Below are positions 1 to 7,569 of a DNA stretch of 64,000 nt, one piece after another. A model generated the notes under the pieces. That model did no database searches, was not told the origin of the DNA, and worked only from the letters and a program-made list of their open reading frames with translations. How positions within the stretch are numbered: the first letter of the stretch is position 1; every line of letters starts with the position of its first letter. Both the position numbers and the translations under genes were made by a program. Location of the stretch: NCBI GenBank assembly GCA_964503235.1, contig CAZCZJ010000001.1, positions 5,883 to 69,882 on the forward strand. Reading direction: 5' to 3'. This stretch comes from W425 sp964503235 (lineage in GTDB: Bacteria > Chloroflexota > Dehalococcoidia > Dehalococcoidales > RBG-16-60-22).

Positions 1-1
1 C

Positions 2-49
2 GCTGATATTGAGGCCGACTTTGTAAAAGTAAGGAGTGTAGCGCAATGA
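2..49 (+). CDS. C-terminal end of an upstream gene, probably transketolase N-terminal subunit (partial)
   Basis: The window opens inside a reading frame whose last residues read ADIEADFVKVRSVAQ before a TGA. The stop overlaps the start of the next gene in an ATGA arrangement, which points to translational coupling. The next gene is the C-terminal half of a split transketolase, and in split systems the N-terminal (TPP-binding) half normally lies directly upstream. That identity comes from context only; 15 residues are too few for recognition. Confidence 0.5.
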   Translation, partial: ADIEADFVKVRSVAQ

Positions 50-999
50 AAATGACTTTTAACTTCGGTAGTTTTTTATCGGCCAGGTCTGTTATGGGAG
101 ATACAATGCATGAGCTGGGTCAAAAGCATAGCAATGTCTGGGCTTTAACCGCTGACACCGGGGGCGCATTAGTAGCTTTTAAAAAGGATTTCCCCGATAG
201 GTTTATCGATGTTGGCGTCGCGGAGCAAAATTGCGCCGGTATAGCAGCCGGTCTGGCTCTTGAAGGCAATATTCCGTTCATCGCGGGAATGATCCCGTTC
301 ATGACCATGCGCGCCTGCGAACAGAACCGCACCGCGATTTGTTACCAGGACCTCCCGGTACGTTTCATCGGGACCGGCGGCGGTCTGACTTCCGGCGGCG
401 GCTCAACCCACAATGCGATGGAAGATATCGCAATCATGAAGTCGTTGGTCAATATGACGGTCCTCTCCATCGGCGACCCGAATATGGTCGGGGATATCAT
501 GATTCTGAGCATGGACTATCCGCACCCACTCTATATCCGTCTTGCCCAGGGTAAAAAAGACCGCATGCTCTATGAGCCGGGCACCTTTACTTATAAAATC
601 GGCATGGGAATCACCGCGCGTGATGGCAAGGATGCGACCATTATTGCTCATGGGGAAATGGTCTACGTAGCTCTTGAAGCCGCCACCGCTTTGGCAACCG
701 AAGGAATAAATGTACGGGTCATCGATATGTATTCCATCAAACCCCTGGACAAAGACCTGCTCTACAAGGCTGTCAAGGAGACCGACAACATCGTAGTTCT
801 TGAGGACCATCTCATGGACGGCGGACTGGCAAGCACAATCGCCGATGCATTCGTGGACGGTAACATTTACCCGAAAAATTTCAAGCGTCTCGGCATTCCC
901 CAGGTATACGCAGGCTTTGGCAGCGGCGAAGAGCAACGTGCAAAATATGGTTATGATGATGTTGCCACAATTGCGGCTGTAAAGAAAATGCTGGCATAA
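46..999 (+). CDS. Transketolase, C-terminal subunit
   Basis: This 317-residue protein matches the separate C-terminal half of split transketolases: a pyrimidine-binding domain followed by the transketolase C-terminal domain (from about residue 190). Family-typical stretches are visible, such as LTADTGG near residue 36 and DVGVAEQN near residue 56, which contains the glutamate that activates thiamine diphosphate. With its N-terminal partner it would move two-carbon ketol units between sugar phosphates in the cytoplasm. AAGGAGT lies just upstream, and the ATG overlaps the stop of the preceding frame. A related two-subunit TPP enzyme of the DXS/pyruvate dehydrogenase E1 type cannot be fully excluded, but length and motifs favour transketolase. 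Confidence 0.88.
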   Translation: MKMTFNFGSFLSARSVMGDTMHELGQKHSNVWALTADTGGALVAFKKDFPDRFIDVGVAEQNCAGIAAGLALEGNIPFIAGMIPFMTMRACEQNRTAICYQDLPVRFIGTGGGLTSGGGSTHNAMEDIAIMKSLVNMTVLSIGDPNMVGDIMILSMDYPHPLYIRLAQGKKDRMLYEPGTFTYKIGMGITARDGKDATIIAHGEMVYVALEAATALATEGINVRVIDMYSIKPLDKDLLYKAVKETDNIVVLEDHLMDGGLASTIADAFVDGNIYPKNFKRLGIPQVYAGFGSGEEQRAKYGYDDVATIAAVKKMLA

Positions 1000-1037
1000 T
1001 CTCGCCGATAGCCTACGTAAAAAGCGGAGGAGATATC

Positions 1038-1958
1038 ATGACTACACAAAAGTATGCAAAATGCCTTGTTCAGAAACCGGGACCTTTTCCCCTTGAGCTC
1101 CAGGGGAAAGGCGGGAGCACCAGTAAAGACCCGGTGCCCGGAGTCAAGGCTACACATCTTATGTCCGTGGATGAAAGCGTTCTGAAAGGCTTTTTTACAG
1201 TGGACTGCTCCTGGTTGTGGAGTGGTGCCGCCAGAGGACCGGTCGGTGAGTCTCACATACACGACTTCTCTCACGTCATCGGCTTCATGGGCGGGCACAT
1301 TGATAACCCCCAGGACCTCGGCGGCGAAATATCTATCTGGCTGGATGGCAATGAAGAGACACTTACCCGTAATGTCCTGATATTCGTGCCTGCTGGTGTG
1401 GCACACGGCCCGATTTTGTTCACTAAAATCACCCGTCCTGTCTTTTTCATCACTATCGCCATGACGGGCAAATATCACTGGAAAAATGTACCGGCTCCTG
1501 AAACGCCGAAGGAAAAGAAATACACCATCATGGACCACACCAAGGAGCGGTTCTCCGTCGGCGGCGACTTCAAAGAGGCGCCGCGTCCACCAGGACCGAG
1601 AACCTCGAAGGGCGCCCGCATCCTGCATATCGAGGAAGACATGGTGCCGGGCTCGTTCTACGTTGACTTCGTCTGGATTTTTGAAGGCACCGGGGGAGCG
1701 CCGGCGCCGGAGCACACCCACGAGTGGCCGGAGCTTATCGCCTGGGCAGGTGCCGATCCCAGCCGACCGCGTCATGTTGGCGGTGAAATGAGCATTGTCT
1801 TGGGTGACGAGACCCACTCTACCGATAAGAGTACCCTGGTTTGCATCCCGGCAGGCACGAAACATTGCCCGTGGCTGTGGCACGAAATTAAGACGCCTAA
1901 CTTCAATTTTTCGGCGGGTCCGCAGGGCATGTATTCAGGGTCGCACAAGAGAAGCTAG
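1038..1958 (+). CDS. Two-domain cupin-like protein of unknown function
   Basis: This 306-residue protein consists of two related halves. Each half has a histidine cluster (SHIHDFSHVIGF near residue 72; HTHEWPEL near residue 228), then a GGE(I/M)SI strand, and a second motif (VPAGVAHGP near 119; IPAGTKHCP near 273). This is the pattern of a bicupin in which each domain could bind a metal through histidines. No catalytic family can be named. GGAGGAG precedes the ATG, and the gene starts 39 bp after the transketolase stop, so the two are probably co-transcribed. It may act on a small carbohydrate or CoA-pathway metabolite, but nothing in the sequence fixes the substrate. Confidence 0.72.
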   Translation: MTTQKYAKCLVQKPGPFPLELQGKGGSTSKDPVPGVKATHLMSVDESVLKGFFTVDCSWLWSGAARGPVGESHIHDFSHVIGFMGGHIDNPQDLGGEISIWLDGNEETLTRNVLIFVPAGVAHGPILFTKITRPVFFITIAMTGKYHWKNVPAPETPKEKKYTIMDHTKERFSVGGDFKEAPRPPGPRTSKGARILHIEEDMVPGSFYVDFVWIFEGTGGAPAPEHTHEWPELIAWAGADPSRPRHVGGEMSIVLGDETHSTDKSTLVCIPAGTKHCPWLWHEIKTPNFNFSAGPQGMYSGSHKRS

Positions 1959-2027
1959 GGTAAAATATTCCGGAGGTATCAGACTTTTTCAGAAATGTGG
2001 AAAACAGAAAATATGTCTCATATACCT

Positions 2028-2432
2028 GTCATTGCGAGTCCTTTTATAGAAGGACGAAGCAATCCGTTCTCTTTTAAATATCCCTCTAAATATGGTCGTA
2101 AATATCCAGCCAACCGGGATTCACCGATTCCACAAGTTGATTCTTCCTGGCTCTGGAACTACCTTTCAATCGCTTCTCTCTTAAAATCGCATTTTCAGGG
2201 TCACTATATATTTCATAATACACGAGCTTATTAATATCGTATCTGGCTGTAAACCCTTTGATAAACTTACTTTTATGTTCAAACACTCTTTTCTTTAAAT
2301 TACTGGCCACTCCTATATACAAAGCGACGTTTGTCCTATTAGTCATAAAATACACATAATATTGTTTATCAGATTTCATTATACTCTAATGTTTACAGGA
2401 TCAACGGATTGCTTCGCTACGCTCGCAATGAC
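2028..2432. mobile_element. GIY-YIG gene enclosed by inverted palindromic repeats (candidate mobile unit)
   Basis: The left arm (2028-2067) starts GTCATTGCGAG and ends GAAGCAATCCGTT, with a small hairpin between the blocks (GTCCTT...AAGGAC). The right arm (2403-2432), read on the other strand, has the same outer block and the same inner block around a short CGTAGC spacer. The arms sit about 20 bp from either end of the nuclease gene at 2086-2379, so the 405-bp unit is repeat, gene, inverted repeat. The same paired arms occur without a gene at 7458-7543. Similar CATTGCGAG...GAAGCAATC palindromes are common in bacterial genomes. Calling it mobile is an inference; I found no clear target-site duplication. 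Confidence 0.6.
2086..2379 (-). CDS. GIY-YIG family endonuclease
   Basis: This 97-residue protein is a stand-alone GIY-YIG nuclease domain. The YVYF strand (residues 8-11) and LYIG (16-19) form the family's namesake motif, the arginine in LKKRVFEHK (about 28-36) is the expected catalytic arginine, and the glutamate in AILREKRLKG (about 64-73) is the metal-binding residue. All key residues are present, so the domain should be active. The length is normal for the small UPF0213/YhbQ-like group. The gene is tightly flanked by inverted copies of a palindromic repeat, suggesting that the nuclease spreads or maintains that repeat. I see no good ribosome-binding site, so its expression may be low. 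Confidence 0.85.
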   Translation of the reverse strand: MKSDKQYYVYFMTNRTNVALYIGVASNLKKRVFEHKSKFIKGFTARYDINKLVYYEIYSDPENAILREKRLKGSSRARKNQLVESVNPGWLDIYDHI

Positions 2433-2505
2433 TGAAATATTTCGTACGTATAGCATCGGTAATAAAGGGCAGCACTCCCTCCAGATTCTTATCCTATCTC
2501 TACGA

Positions 2506-3483
2506 CTATCCTTTTATCGGCTCCAACCCTGCTTCCAGTCGAGCGTCGTTGATATGAATCAGCACCGCCTTCTCGAGCGGCATGCAGGAAAACCCGAAAT
2601 CATCGATAGCCTGCTTCATGCTCACCTTCCACGGTAATCCGAATTTACCCTCCGGGTCCATCATCGAGCGGTCGCCAAAGGATATATCCGCATCCGGTAT
2701 ATATTTCCTGATTACCTCAGCCATGTCCAGGGCACTCTGAGGCGGTCCGCCGACGTTATAGACAGGGTGAGGTGATGACGGAGCTTTTATAAGGATTCTG
2801 GTAAATTCGGCGAGGTCATCCGCGGAGACCAGCGAAGCAAGACCGCTACCATCCCCTTCCATAGAGAATGGCTTGCCAACCGCACAATTCGAGGGCATAT
2901 CCGACCAGTATTGTGCCGGGGAACGCCCGCCGTGCCCGTAACCGATAGTAGGTCGAACACCGGTGAAGTTCATGCCAAACTGCTGAGAATAGTCCGCGGC
3001 CATTATCTCAGCGTATTTTTTACAGACGGCATAAGAGTGGGTCGGATTCGTCTGGTCATCCTCGGTAACTTCCCGGTCGCCGTACATAGCCTGAGGTCCG
3101 TACACCGTTTCCGAACTGGCGTAGATAACACGATTCGCTCCCATAATCTTGGCAGCTTCAAAAGAGTTATTCATGCCGAGTACGTTCACTTTTGTCTGGA
3201 GTCGCGGATCGATTCGAACGCCACCGCCCACCATAATGAAAGCCCAGTTGATTACACTGTCGATGGAATGGAGCTTCATCACGTTCATGATATCTTCTAT
3301 CTGAGATACATCCCCGCGCACATAATGGAACTTATCAACATTCCCTGCGATAGTCTTTATAAACCACTCCGGGGGCGGCATAAGGTCCATAGATACCACG
3401 GTGACAATATCAGGGTCCTTACAGAGGGCAGCCGCAGTTTTCCTTCCGAAAAGTCCGCTGCCTCCCAATACCAGTACATTCAT
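2506..3483 (-). CDS. NAD-dependent epimerase/dehydratase
   Basis: This 325-residue extended-SDR protein begins with the Rossmann motif LGGSGLFG (residues 6-13). It has the catalytic YAVCK (YxxxK) around residue 152 and the preceding YASSETVYGP typical of nucleotide-sugar epimerases and dehydratases. CTCC on the plus strand (GGAGG on the coding strand) lies just upstream of the ATG. The likely substrate is an NDP-sugar or a related polyol, but the exact reaction cannot be read from the sequence. It is transcribed away from the SDR at 3629, with a shared intergenic region of about 145 bp. Length and motifs are complete. Confidence 0.82.
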   Translation of the reverse strand: MNVLVLGGSGLFGRKTAAALCKDPDIVTVVSMDLMPPPEWFIKTIAGNVDKFHYVRGDVSQIEDIMNVMKLHSIDSVINWAFIMVGGGVRIDPRLQTKVNVLGMNNSFEAAKIMGANRVIYASSETVYGPQAMYGDREVTEDDQTNPTHSYAVCKKYAEIMAADYSQQFGMNFTGVRPTIGYGHGGRSPAQYWSDMPSNCAVGKPFSMEGDGSGLASLVSADDLAEFTRILIKAPSSPHPVYNVGGPPQSALDMAEVIRKYIPDADISFGDRSMMDPEGKFGLPWKVSMKQAIDDFGFSCMPLEKAVLIHINDARLEAGLEPIKG

Positions 3484-3535
3484 ATAATACCTCCTGAAAT
3501 TATAAAGGTGAAAAGCTAAACGATTATAACACTTT

Positions 3536-3564
3536 TTGACAAGCTAGCGCACAGGGACTAAACT
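3536..3564 (+). promoter_or_regulatory. Candidate sigma-70 promoter for the SDR gene at 3629
   Basis: A perfect TTGACA (3536-3541) is followed after 17 bp by TAAACT (3559-3564), about 65 bp before the gene start. The spacing is ideal and the -10 box matches four of six consensus positions. Confidence 0.5.
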
Positions 3565-3628
3565 ATGTCAGAATACAAGAAATCAGCTTTAACCAGCCTG
3601 CAATCCTGTCATGTCTGGGGAGGTTCTT

Positions 3629-4411
3629 ATGCTATTGAAAGATAAGGTGGCTATCGTTACCGGGGGTGGTTACGGAATCGGCAGGGCAATCGCCCTCGCT
3701 TTCGCTAAAGAAGGGGCTGACGTGGTAGTGGCAGCGCGAACCGAATCAGCTCTCCAAGAAGTAGCCGGAGAAATCGAAAACCTTGGCAGGAAAAGCCTGG
3801 CGGTGAAAACCGACCTTTTAAAACCCGAAATGCCGTTGACTATGATAAAAAAAGCTCTGAGTGAATTCGGTAAAGTCGATATCCTGGTGAATAACTCCGG
3901 TGCCGAAGGGCCTATCGCTAACGTTGCCGAGATGGACTTGAAAGGATGGAACGACCTTCTGGCAGTAAACCTTACCGGGGCTATGATTTGCTGTCGCTAT
4001 GTCCTGAATAAAAGCATGATTCCCCGTCAGAGCGGGGCTATTATCAACGTTTCTTCCGCGGCGGGTAGAAGAGGACTCCCGACCAGAAGCGCCTACAGCT
4101 CTTCCAAGTTTGCCCTTATCGGCTTTACCCAGAGCCTGGCGAACGAGGTGGGACGATACGGTATCCGCGTCAACGCCATCGCCCCGGGGGCAGTCGAGGG
4201 TGAACGTCTCGAGAGGGTATTTAACATATCTGCCAAGAACCTAGGCATCACCTACGAGCAGGTGGTGGCCGGTTCCAACGCACGGTCGGCTCTCGGCAGG
4301 ATGGTCAAACCCGAAGAAGTCGGTGACCTGGCGGTGTTTTTAGCGTCGGACAAATCCAGCGGTATTACGGGGCAAACCATAAATATCGATGCCGGTGCCA
4401 ACTTCAATTAA
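3629..4411 (+). CDS. Short-chain dehydrogenase/reductase (SDR, FabG-like)
   Basis: A classical SDR of 260 residues. It has the cofactor motif TGGGYGIG (near residue 12), NNSG (near 89), the catalytic serine in INVSSAAG (near 139) and YSSSK (near 154). The C-terminal ITGQTINIDAGANFN is typical of 3-oxoacyl-ACP reductase-like oxidoreductases. A longer frame opens at 3611, but GGGGAGG at 3617-3623 is well spaced for the ATG at 3629, so I chose that start. It would oxidise or reduce a hydroxyl or ketone group with NAD(P)(H) in the cytoplasm. With the thiolase, CoA-transferase and second SDR downstream it probably belongs to one beta-oxidation-like pathway. The substrate is unknown. Confidence 0.85.
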   Translation: MLLKDKVAIVTGGGYGIGRAIALAFAKEGADVVVAARTESALQEVAGEIENLGRKSLAVKTDLLKPEMPLTMIKKALSEFGKVDILVNNSGAEGPIANVAEMDLKGWNDLLAVNLTGAMICCRYVLNKSMIPRQSGAIINVSSAAGRRGLPTRSAYSSSKFALIGFTQSLANEVGRYGIRVNAIAPGAVEGERLERVFNISAKNLGITYEQVVAGSNARSALGRMVKPEEVGDLAVFLASDKSSGITGQTINIDAGANFN

Positions 4412-4434
4412 TCGTGATAGTAAAAAGGATTAAT

Positions 4435-4794
4435 ATGAATTTTATACAATCATTTATTCTCAAGGTTTATCCTGTGGCAGTAGTCATTATCGTTCTGGCA
4501 GGAATCGGGGTTTTTATTTCGGCGTTCCTGGCTTCAGATATACAACTCCAGATAGCCCTGGGACTGGGCGGCGTGGGACTATTTTCTCTCGGGCCGATAT
4601 TCATTAAACTTGCCCGGGATGCCAAGAAAGCACAGGAGAAACTCGACGCCATCATAGCCAAGCTGGATGAACTCCAGCAGGAACTGCAAAAGAAAGAAGA
4701 ACCTGGTAAATCAGGGGTCGCTATCGCTGATATTATCAATTCCAGTCTGAAATTCTACTCTGAATTCAAGGACAGGGAAAAGAAGGAGGAATGA
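4435..4794 (+). CDS. Small membrane protein with C-terminal coiled coil
   Basis: This 119-residue protein has two hydrophobic segments (about residues 9-29 and 36-58), followed by a charged, heptad-like stretch rich in Lys, Glu and Leu (about 62-90) that is probably a coiled coil. I do not recognise a family. A GTG at 4414 could extend it by seven residues, but AAAAAGGA sits correctly for the ATG at 4435. It lies between an SDR and the HMG-CoA-synthase-like gene in the same direction with short gaps, so it may be co-transcribed. A membrane-anchored scaffold role would be speculation. Confidence 0.6.
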   Translation: MNFIQSFILKVYPVAVVIIVLAGIGVFISAFLASDIQLQIALGLGGVGLFSLGPIFIKLARDAKKAQEKLDAIIAKLDELQQELQKKEEPGKSGVAIADIINSSLKFYSEFKDREKKEE

Positions 4795-4851
4795 TTTCCT
4801 GACGCCCGGTATTATCTCCATTTCCATAATCCGGGAAAGGATTTATAAATT

Positions 4852-6270
4852 ATGGCAGGGATTTTATCATACGGAGCCTATATACCTCTCCGCAGGCTGG
4901 GACCGGGCACCCAGGGATGGAATGCTACTGGCGAAAAATCCGTAGCCAACTGGGACGAAGACAGCCTGACAATGGCGGTAGCCGCCGCTATAGATTGCCT
5001 GGGGGATATCGACCGGAAAACGGTTGACGGACTCTATTTCGCCACGACGACGCCGCCCTACGGTGAGAAGCTAGCCGCCACCACCGCAGCCTGGGCGACC
5101 GACCTGCGAACCGATATAGTAACCGCGGATATTACCGATTCGTTACGTGCCGGTACCGCCGCCTTGAGGATGGCGGCAGACACCGTGGCAGCGGGGACGG
5201 CGAAGCGTCTTCTGGTCACCACATCCGACCTGCGAACAGGTTCCGGAAACATGAATAATAATTTAGGCGATGGCGCCGCCGCTCTACTCATCGGGGATGG
5301 CGATGTAATAGCCACTATAGAAGCCGGTTACTCGCTGAATAACGAGTTGCTGGATGTGTGGCGTTCCAGCGGCGCCGGGAACGTACGCTCCTGGGAAGAC
5401 CGCTTTGTCTTTGAACAAGGCTATCTAAAAGTGGTACCACAGGCTGTAAAAAGCTTCCTAGAAAAGACCGGCATTTCGCTCAATGTCGTTAATAAGGCTA
5501 TCCTCTACGGACCCGACTTGCGACGGCACCGCCAGATGGCGGGTATACTGGAACTAAAACCAGAGCAGGTGCAGGACCCCCTTTTCGATAAGTTGGGTAA
5601 TACCGGCAATGCTTTCAGCCTGATGATGCTGGCAGCCGCCCTCGAAGACGCCCGACCGGGAGATAACATACTACTGGTAAGCTATGGCGACGGCGCCGAT
5701 ATCCTCCTGCTGAAGGTAACCGATAAAATCAAAGATATGAAGGAAAGGTGGGGAATCAAGCGTAGTCTGGCCGCCAAAACGATTTTACCCAGCATCGGCG
5801 AATATAACGCTTACCGAGAGTTCGCCAACTCAGACCCTGAGGGATTCGGGGGGTCGTCGGCATCGGTTATTGCCCGCGAACGTGACGCTATTTATAGTCT
5901 GCACGGCGTGAAATGCCTGACCTGCGGGACCGTCCAGTATCCACCCCAGAGAATATGCACCAACTGTCATACCAAAGATAACTTTGAACCCTACAGCTTT
6001 GCTGATAAGAAAGGCAGGGTATTTACCTATACGCTGAAGTATGGCGGCGATATCCCGCCTTTCGCCCGCCCGGGAGTTGACACCATGGTTGATTTTAAAG
6101 GCGGCGGGCGGGCGCTTTTCGGGATGACCGACATGATAGCCGATGAAGTAAAAGTGGGCATGGACGTTGAAATGAGCTTTCGGACGCTGGGTTCAGGCGG
6201 GGGTATCCATAACTATTTCTGGAGATGTATGCCATCCCGAGAAAGCTGGCTGGCGAAGGAGGCCAAATAG
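4852..6270 (+). CDS. HMG-CoA synthase-like protein fused to a DUF35 Zn-ribbon/OB-fold domain
   Basis: This 472-residue protein has an N-terminal thiolase-fold domain like archaeal HMG-CoA synthase (about 1-295; note ILSYGAYIPLRR at the start and LGNTGNAF near 249). A DUF35 domain follows from about residue 350, with a zinc ribbon (CLTCG...CTNCH, four cysteines) and an OB fold. In archaea HMG-CoA synthase, thiolase and DUF35 are separate subunits of one complex; here two are fused, and the thiolase is the next gene, starting at the following base. Where active enzymes have the nucleophilic Cys (FACKAGT-like), this protein reads DSLRAGT, and the catalytic His region reads ILYGPD. It may therefore be a non-catalytic partner or have a changed chemistry. 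Confidence 0.75.
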   Translation: MAGILSYGAYIPLRRLGPGTQGWNATGEKSVANWDEDSLTMAVAAAIDCLGDIDRKTVDGLYFATTTPPYGEKLAATTAAWATDLRTDIVTADITDSLRAGTAALRMAADTVAAGTAKRLLVTTSDLRTGSGNMNNNLGDGAAALLIGDGDVIATIEAGYSLNNELLDVWRSSGAGNVRSWEDRFVFEQGYLKVVPQAVKSFLEKTGISLNVVNKAILYGPDLRRHRQMAGILELKPEQVQDPLFDKLGNTGNAFSLMMLAAALEDARPGDNILLVSYGDGADILLLKVTDKIKDMKERWGIKRSLAAKTILPSIGEYNAYREFANSDPEGFGGSSASVIARERDAIYSLHGVKCLTCGTVQYPPQRICTNCHTKDNFEPYSFADKKGRVFTYTLKYGGDIPPFARPGVDTMVDFKGGGRALFGMTDMIADEVKVGMDVEMSFRTLGSGGGIHNYFWRCMPSRESWLAKEAK

Positions 6271-7449
6271 ATGGATAGTATTAAAGATAAAATTGCTATC
6301 GTCGGGATGGGATGTACCAAGTTCGGCGAAAACTGGGACAAGAGCGCCGAGGACATGATGGTGGATGCCGCCTCGGAAGCCTGTGAGGACGCCGGGATAG
6401 AGCTTAAAGATATTCAAGCGGCCTGGTTCGGCACGACCCGCCTGGGAACCGCCGAACCCTGCGCCACCGCGCTTAAGCTGGACTATATACCGGTTACCAG
6501 GGTGGAGAATTTATGCGCCACCGCCACCGAAGCCCTTCGAAATGCCTGTTTTGGTATTGCGTCAGGCGTGTATAATGTCGTTCTGGCTATCGGCGTTGAA
6601 AAGCTCAAGGACCAGGGCATGGGCGGTCTGGGCACGGTAAGCGGCGCCGGGGGCAACGGCACTCTGGAATGGGGTATGTCAGCGGCGATGTTCTTCGCCA
6701 GAATGGCTACCCGATACATGAACCACTACCGCTTGAGTTACGAAGAATTTAAGCAAATCCTGGCAAAAATCTCGGTAAAGAACCACCACAATGGCTCTCT
6801 GAATCCCCGGGCCCATTTCCAGAGAGAGATAACCGAAGAGCAAGCCATCAACGCCCCCATGGTGTCCTGGCCTCTGGGACTTTATGACGCCTGCGGTGTT
6901 AGCGACGGCTCGGCGGCGGCTATTCTCTGTCGGGCGGATATGGCAAAAAACTTCCGCGACGACTATGTCCTAGTCAAGGGACTGGGGCTGGCGGTAGGTG
7001 CGCGCCAGGGATACCTGCAGCCTGACTACGACATGGTTCACATGGAGGAGAGCGTACGCGCTGCGAAGCAAGCCTATGACATGGCGGGTATCAAAGACCC
7101 CTTTAAAGAGATAGACCTTGCCGAGGTGCACGACTGTTTCACCATCACCGAACTGGTTATCACGGAAGACCTGGGATTCTGTCCGCGGGGTAAAGGACCG
7201 GAATACGTTAAAAACGGCACCTTTAAACTGGACGGCGAACTGGCGGTCAATCCCGACGGTGGACTGAAAAGCTTCGGGCACCCCATCGGCGCCAGCGGCC
7301 TGAGAATGATTTATGAAATATACAAGCAGATGCAGGGAAAGGCCGGCCCACGCCAGCGGAAAAACCCCAGCCTGGGCTTGACCCATAATTTTGGCTTGAA
7401 TCCGGGCAGCGGCATCGGCAGCGTGGCGATATTGGGGCAGAGGGACTAA
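6271..7449 (+). CDS. Thiolase (SCP2/acetyl-CoA acetyltransferase-like)
   Basis: This 392-residue thiolase carries the family residues: the nucleophilic cysteine in ENLCATATEAL (about residue 79), HDCFTITEL (about 287) and GHPIGASG (about 336). The start begins directly after the stop of the HMG-CoA-synthase-like/DUF35 gene, so the two are translationally linked and probably form a complex, as known for archaeal thiolase/HMGCS/DUF35 assemblies. It would condense or cleave acyl-CoA thioesters. The substrate is unknown; a role in acetoacetyl-CoA formation, or in thiolytic cleavage of a branched or cyclic acyl-CoA, is possible. It belongs to the SCP2/archaeal type of thiolases, not the FadA type. 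Confidence 0.86.
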   Translation: MDSIKDKIAIVGMGCTKFGENWDKSAEDMMVDAASEACEDAGIELKDIQAAWFGTTRLGTAEPCATALKLDYIPVTRVENLCATATEALRNACFGIASGVYNVVLAIGVEKLKDQGMGGLGTVSGAGGNGTLEWGMSAAMFFARMATRYMNHYRLSYEEFKQILAKISVKNHHNGSLNPRAHFQREITEEQAINAPMVSWPLGLYDACGVSDGSAAAILCRADMAKNFRDDYVLVKGLGLAVGARQGYLQPDYDMVHMEESVRAAKQAYDMAGIKDPFKEIDLAEVHDCFTITELVITEDLGFCPRGKGPEYVKNGTFKLDGELAVNPDGGLKSFGHPIGASGLRMIYEIYKQMQGKAGPRQRKNPSLGLTHNFGLNPGSGIGSVAILGQRD

Positions 7450-7457
7450 TATTTTAA

Positions 7458-7543
7458 GTCATTGCGAGTCCTTCCGCTGAAGGACGAAGCAATCCGCTTT
7501 CTCTCAGGGGACGGATTACTTCGGGCGTAGCCCTCGTAATGAC
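7458..7543. repeat. Palindromic repeat pair without a gene, same family as 2028-2432
   Basis: GTCATTGCGAGTCCTT at 7458 begins a hairpin arm ending GAAGCAATCCG. After about 15 bp comes the inverted partner (7511-7543), which on the other strand reads GTCATTACGAGGGC...GAAGTAATCCGT. The arm order and orientation equal those around the GIY-YIG gene at 2086, but the space between them is nearly empty. It lies between the thiolase and CoA-transferase genes without damaging either. Confidence 0.72.
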
Positions 7544-7569
7544 AGGTATTTATCACTAAGGAGGTCGGC

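Noticed and set aside
403..1883. Long minus-strand frames opposite the transketolase and cupin genes
   Set aside because: They have no recognisable motifs and mirror well-supported genes on the plus strand.
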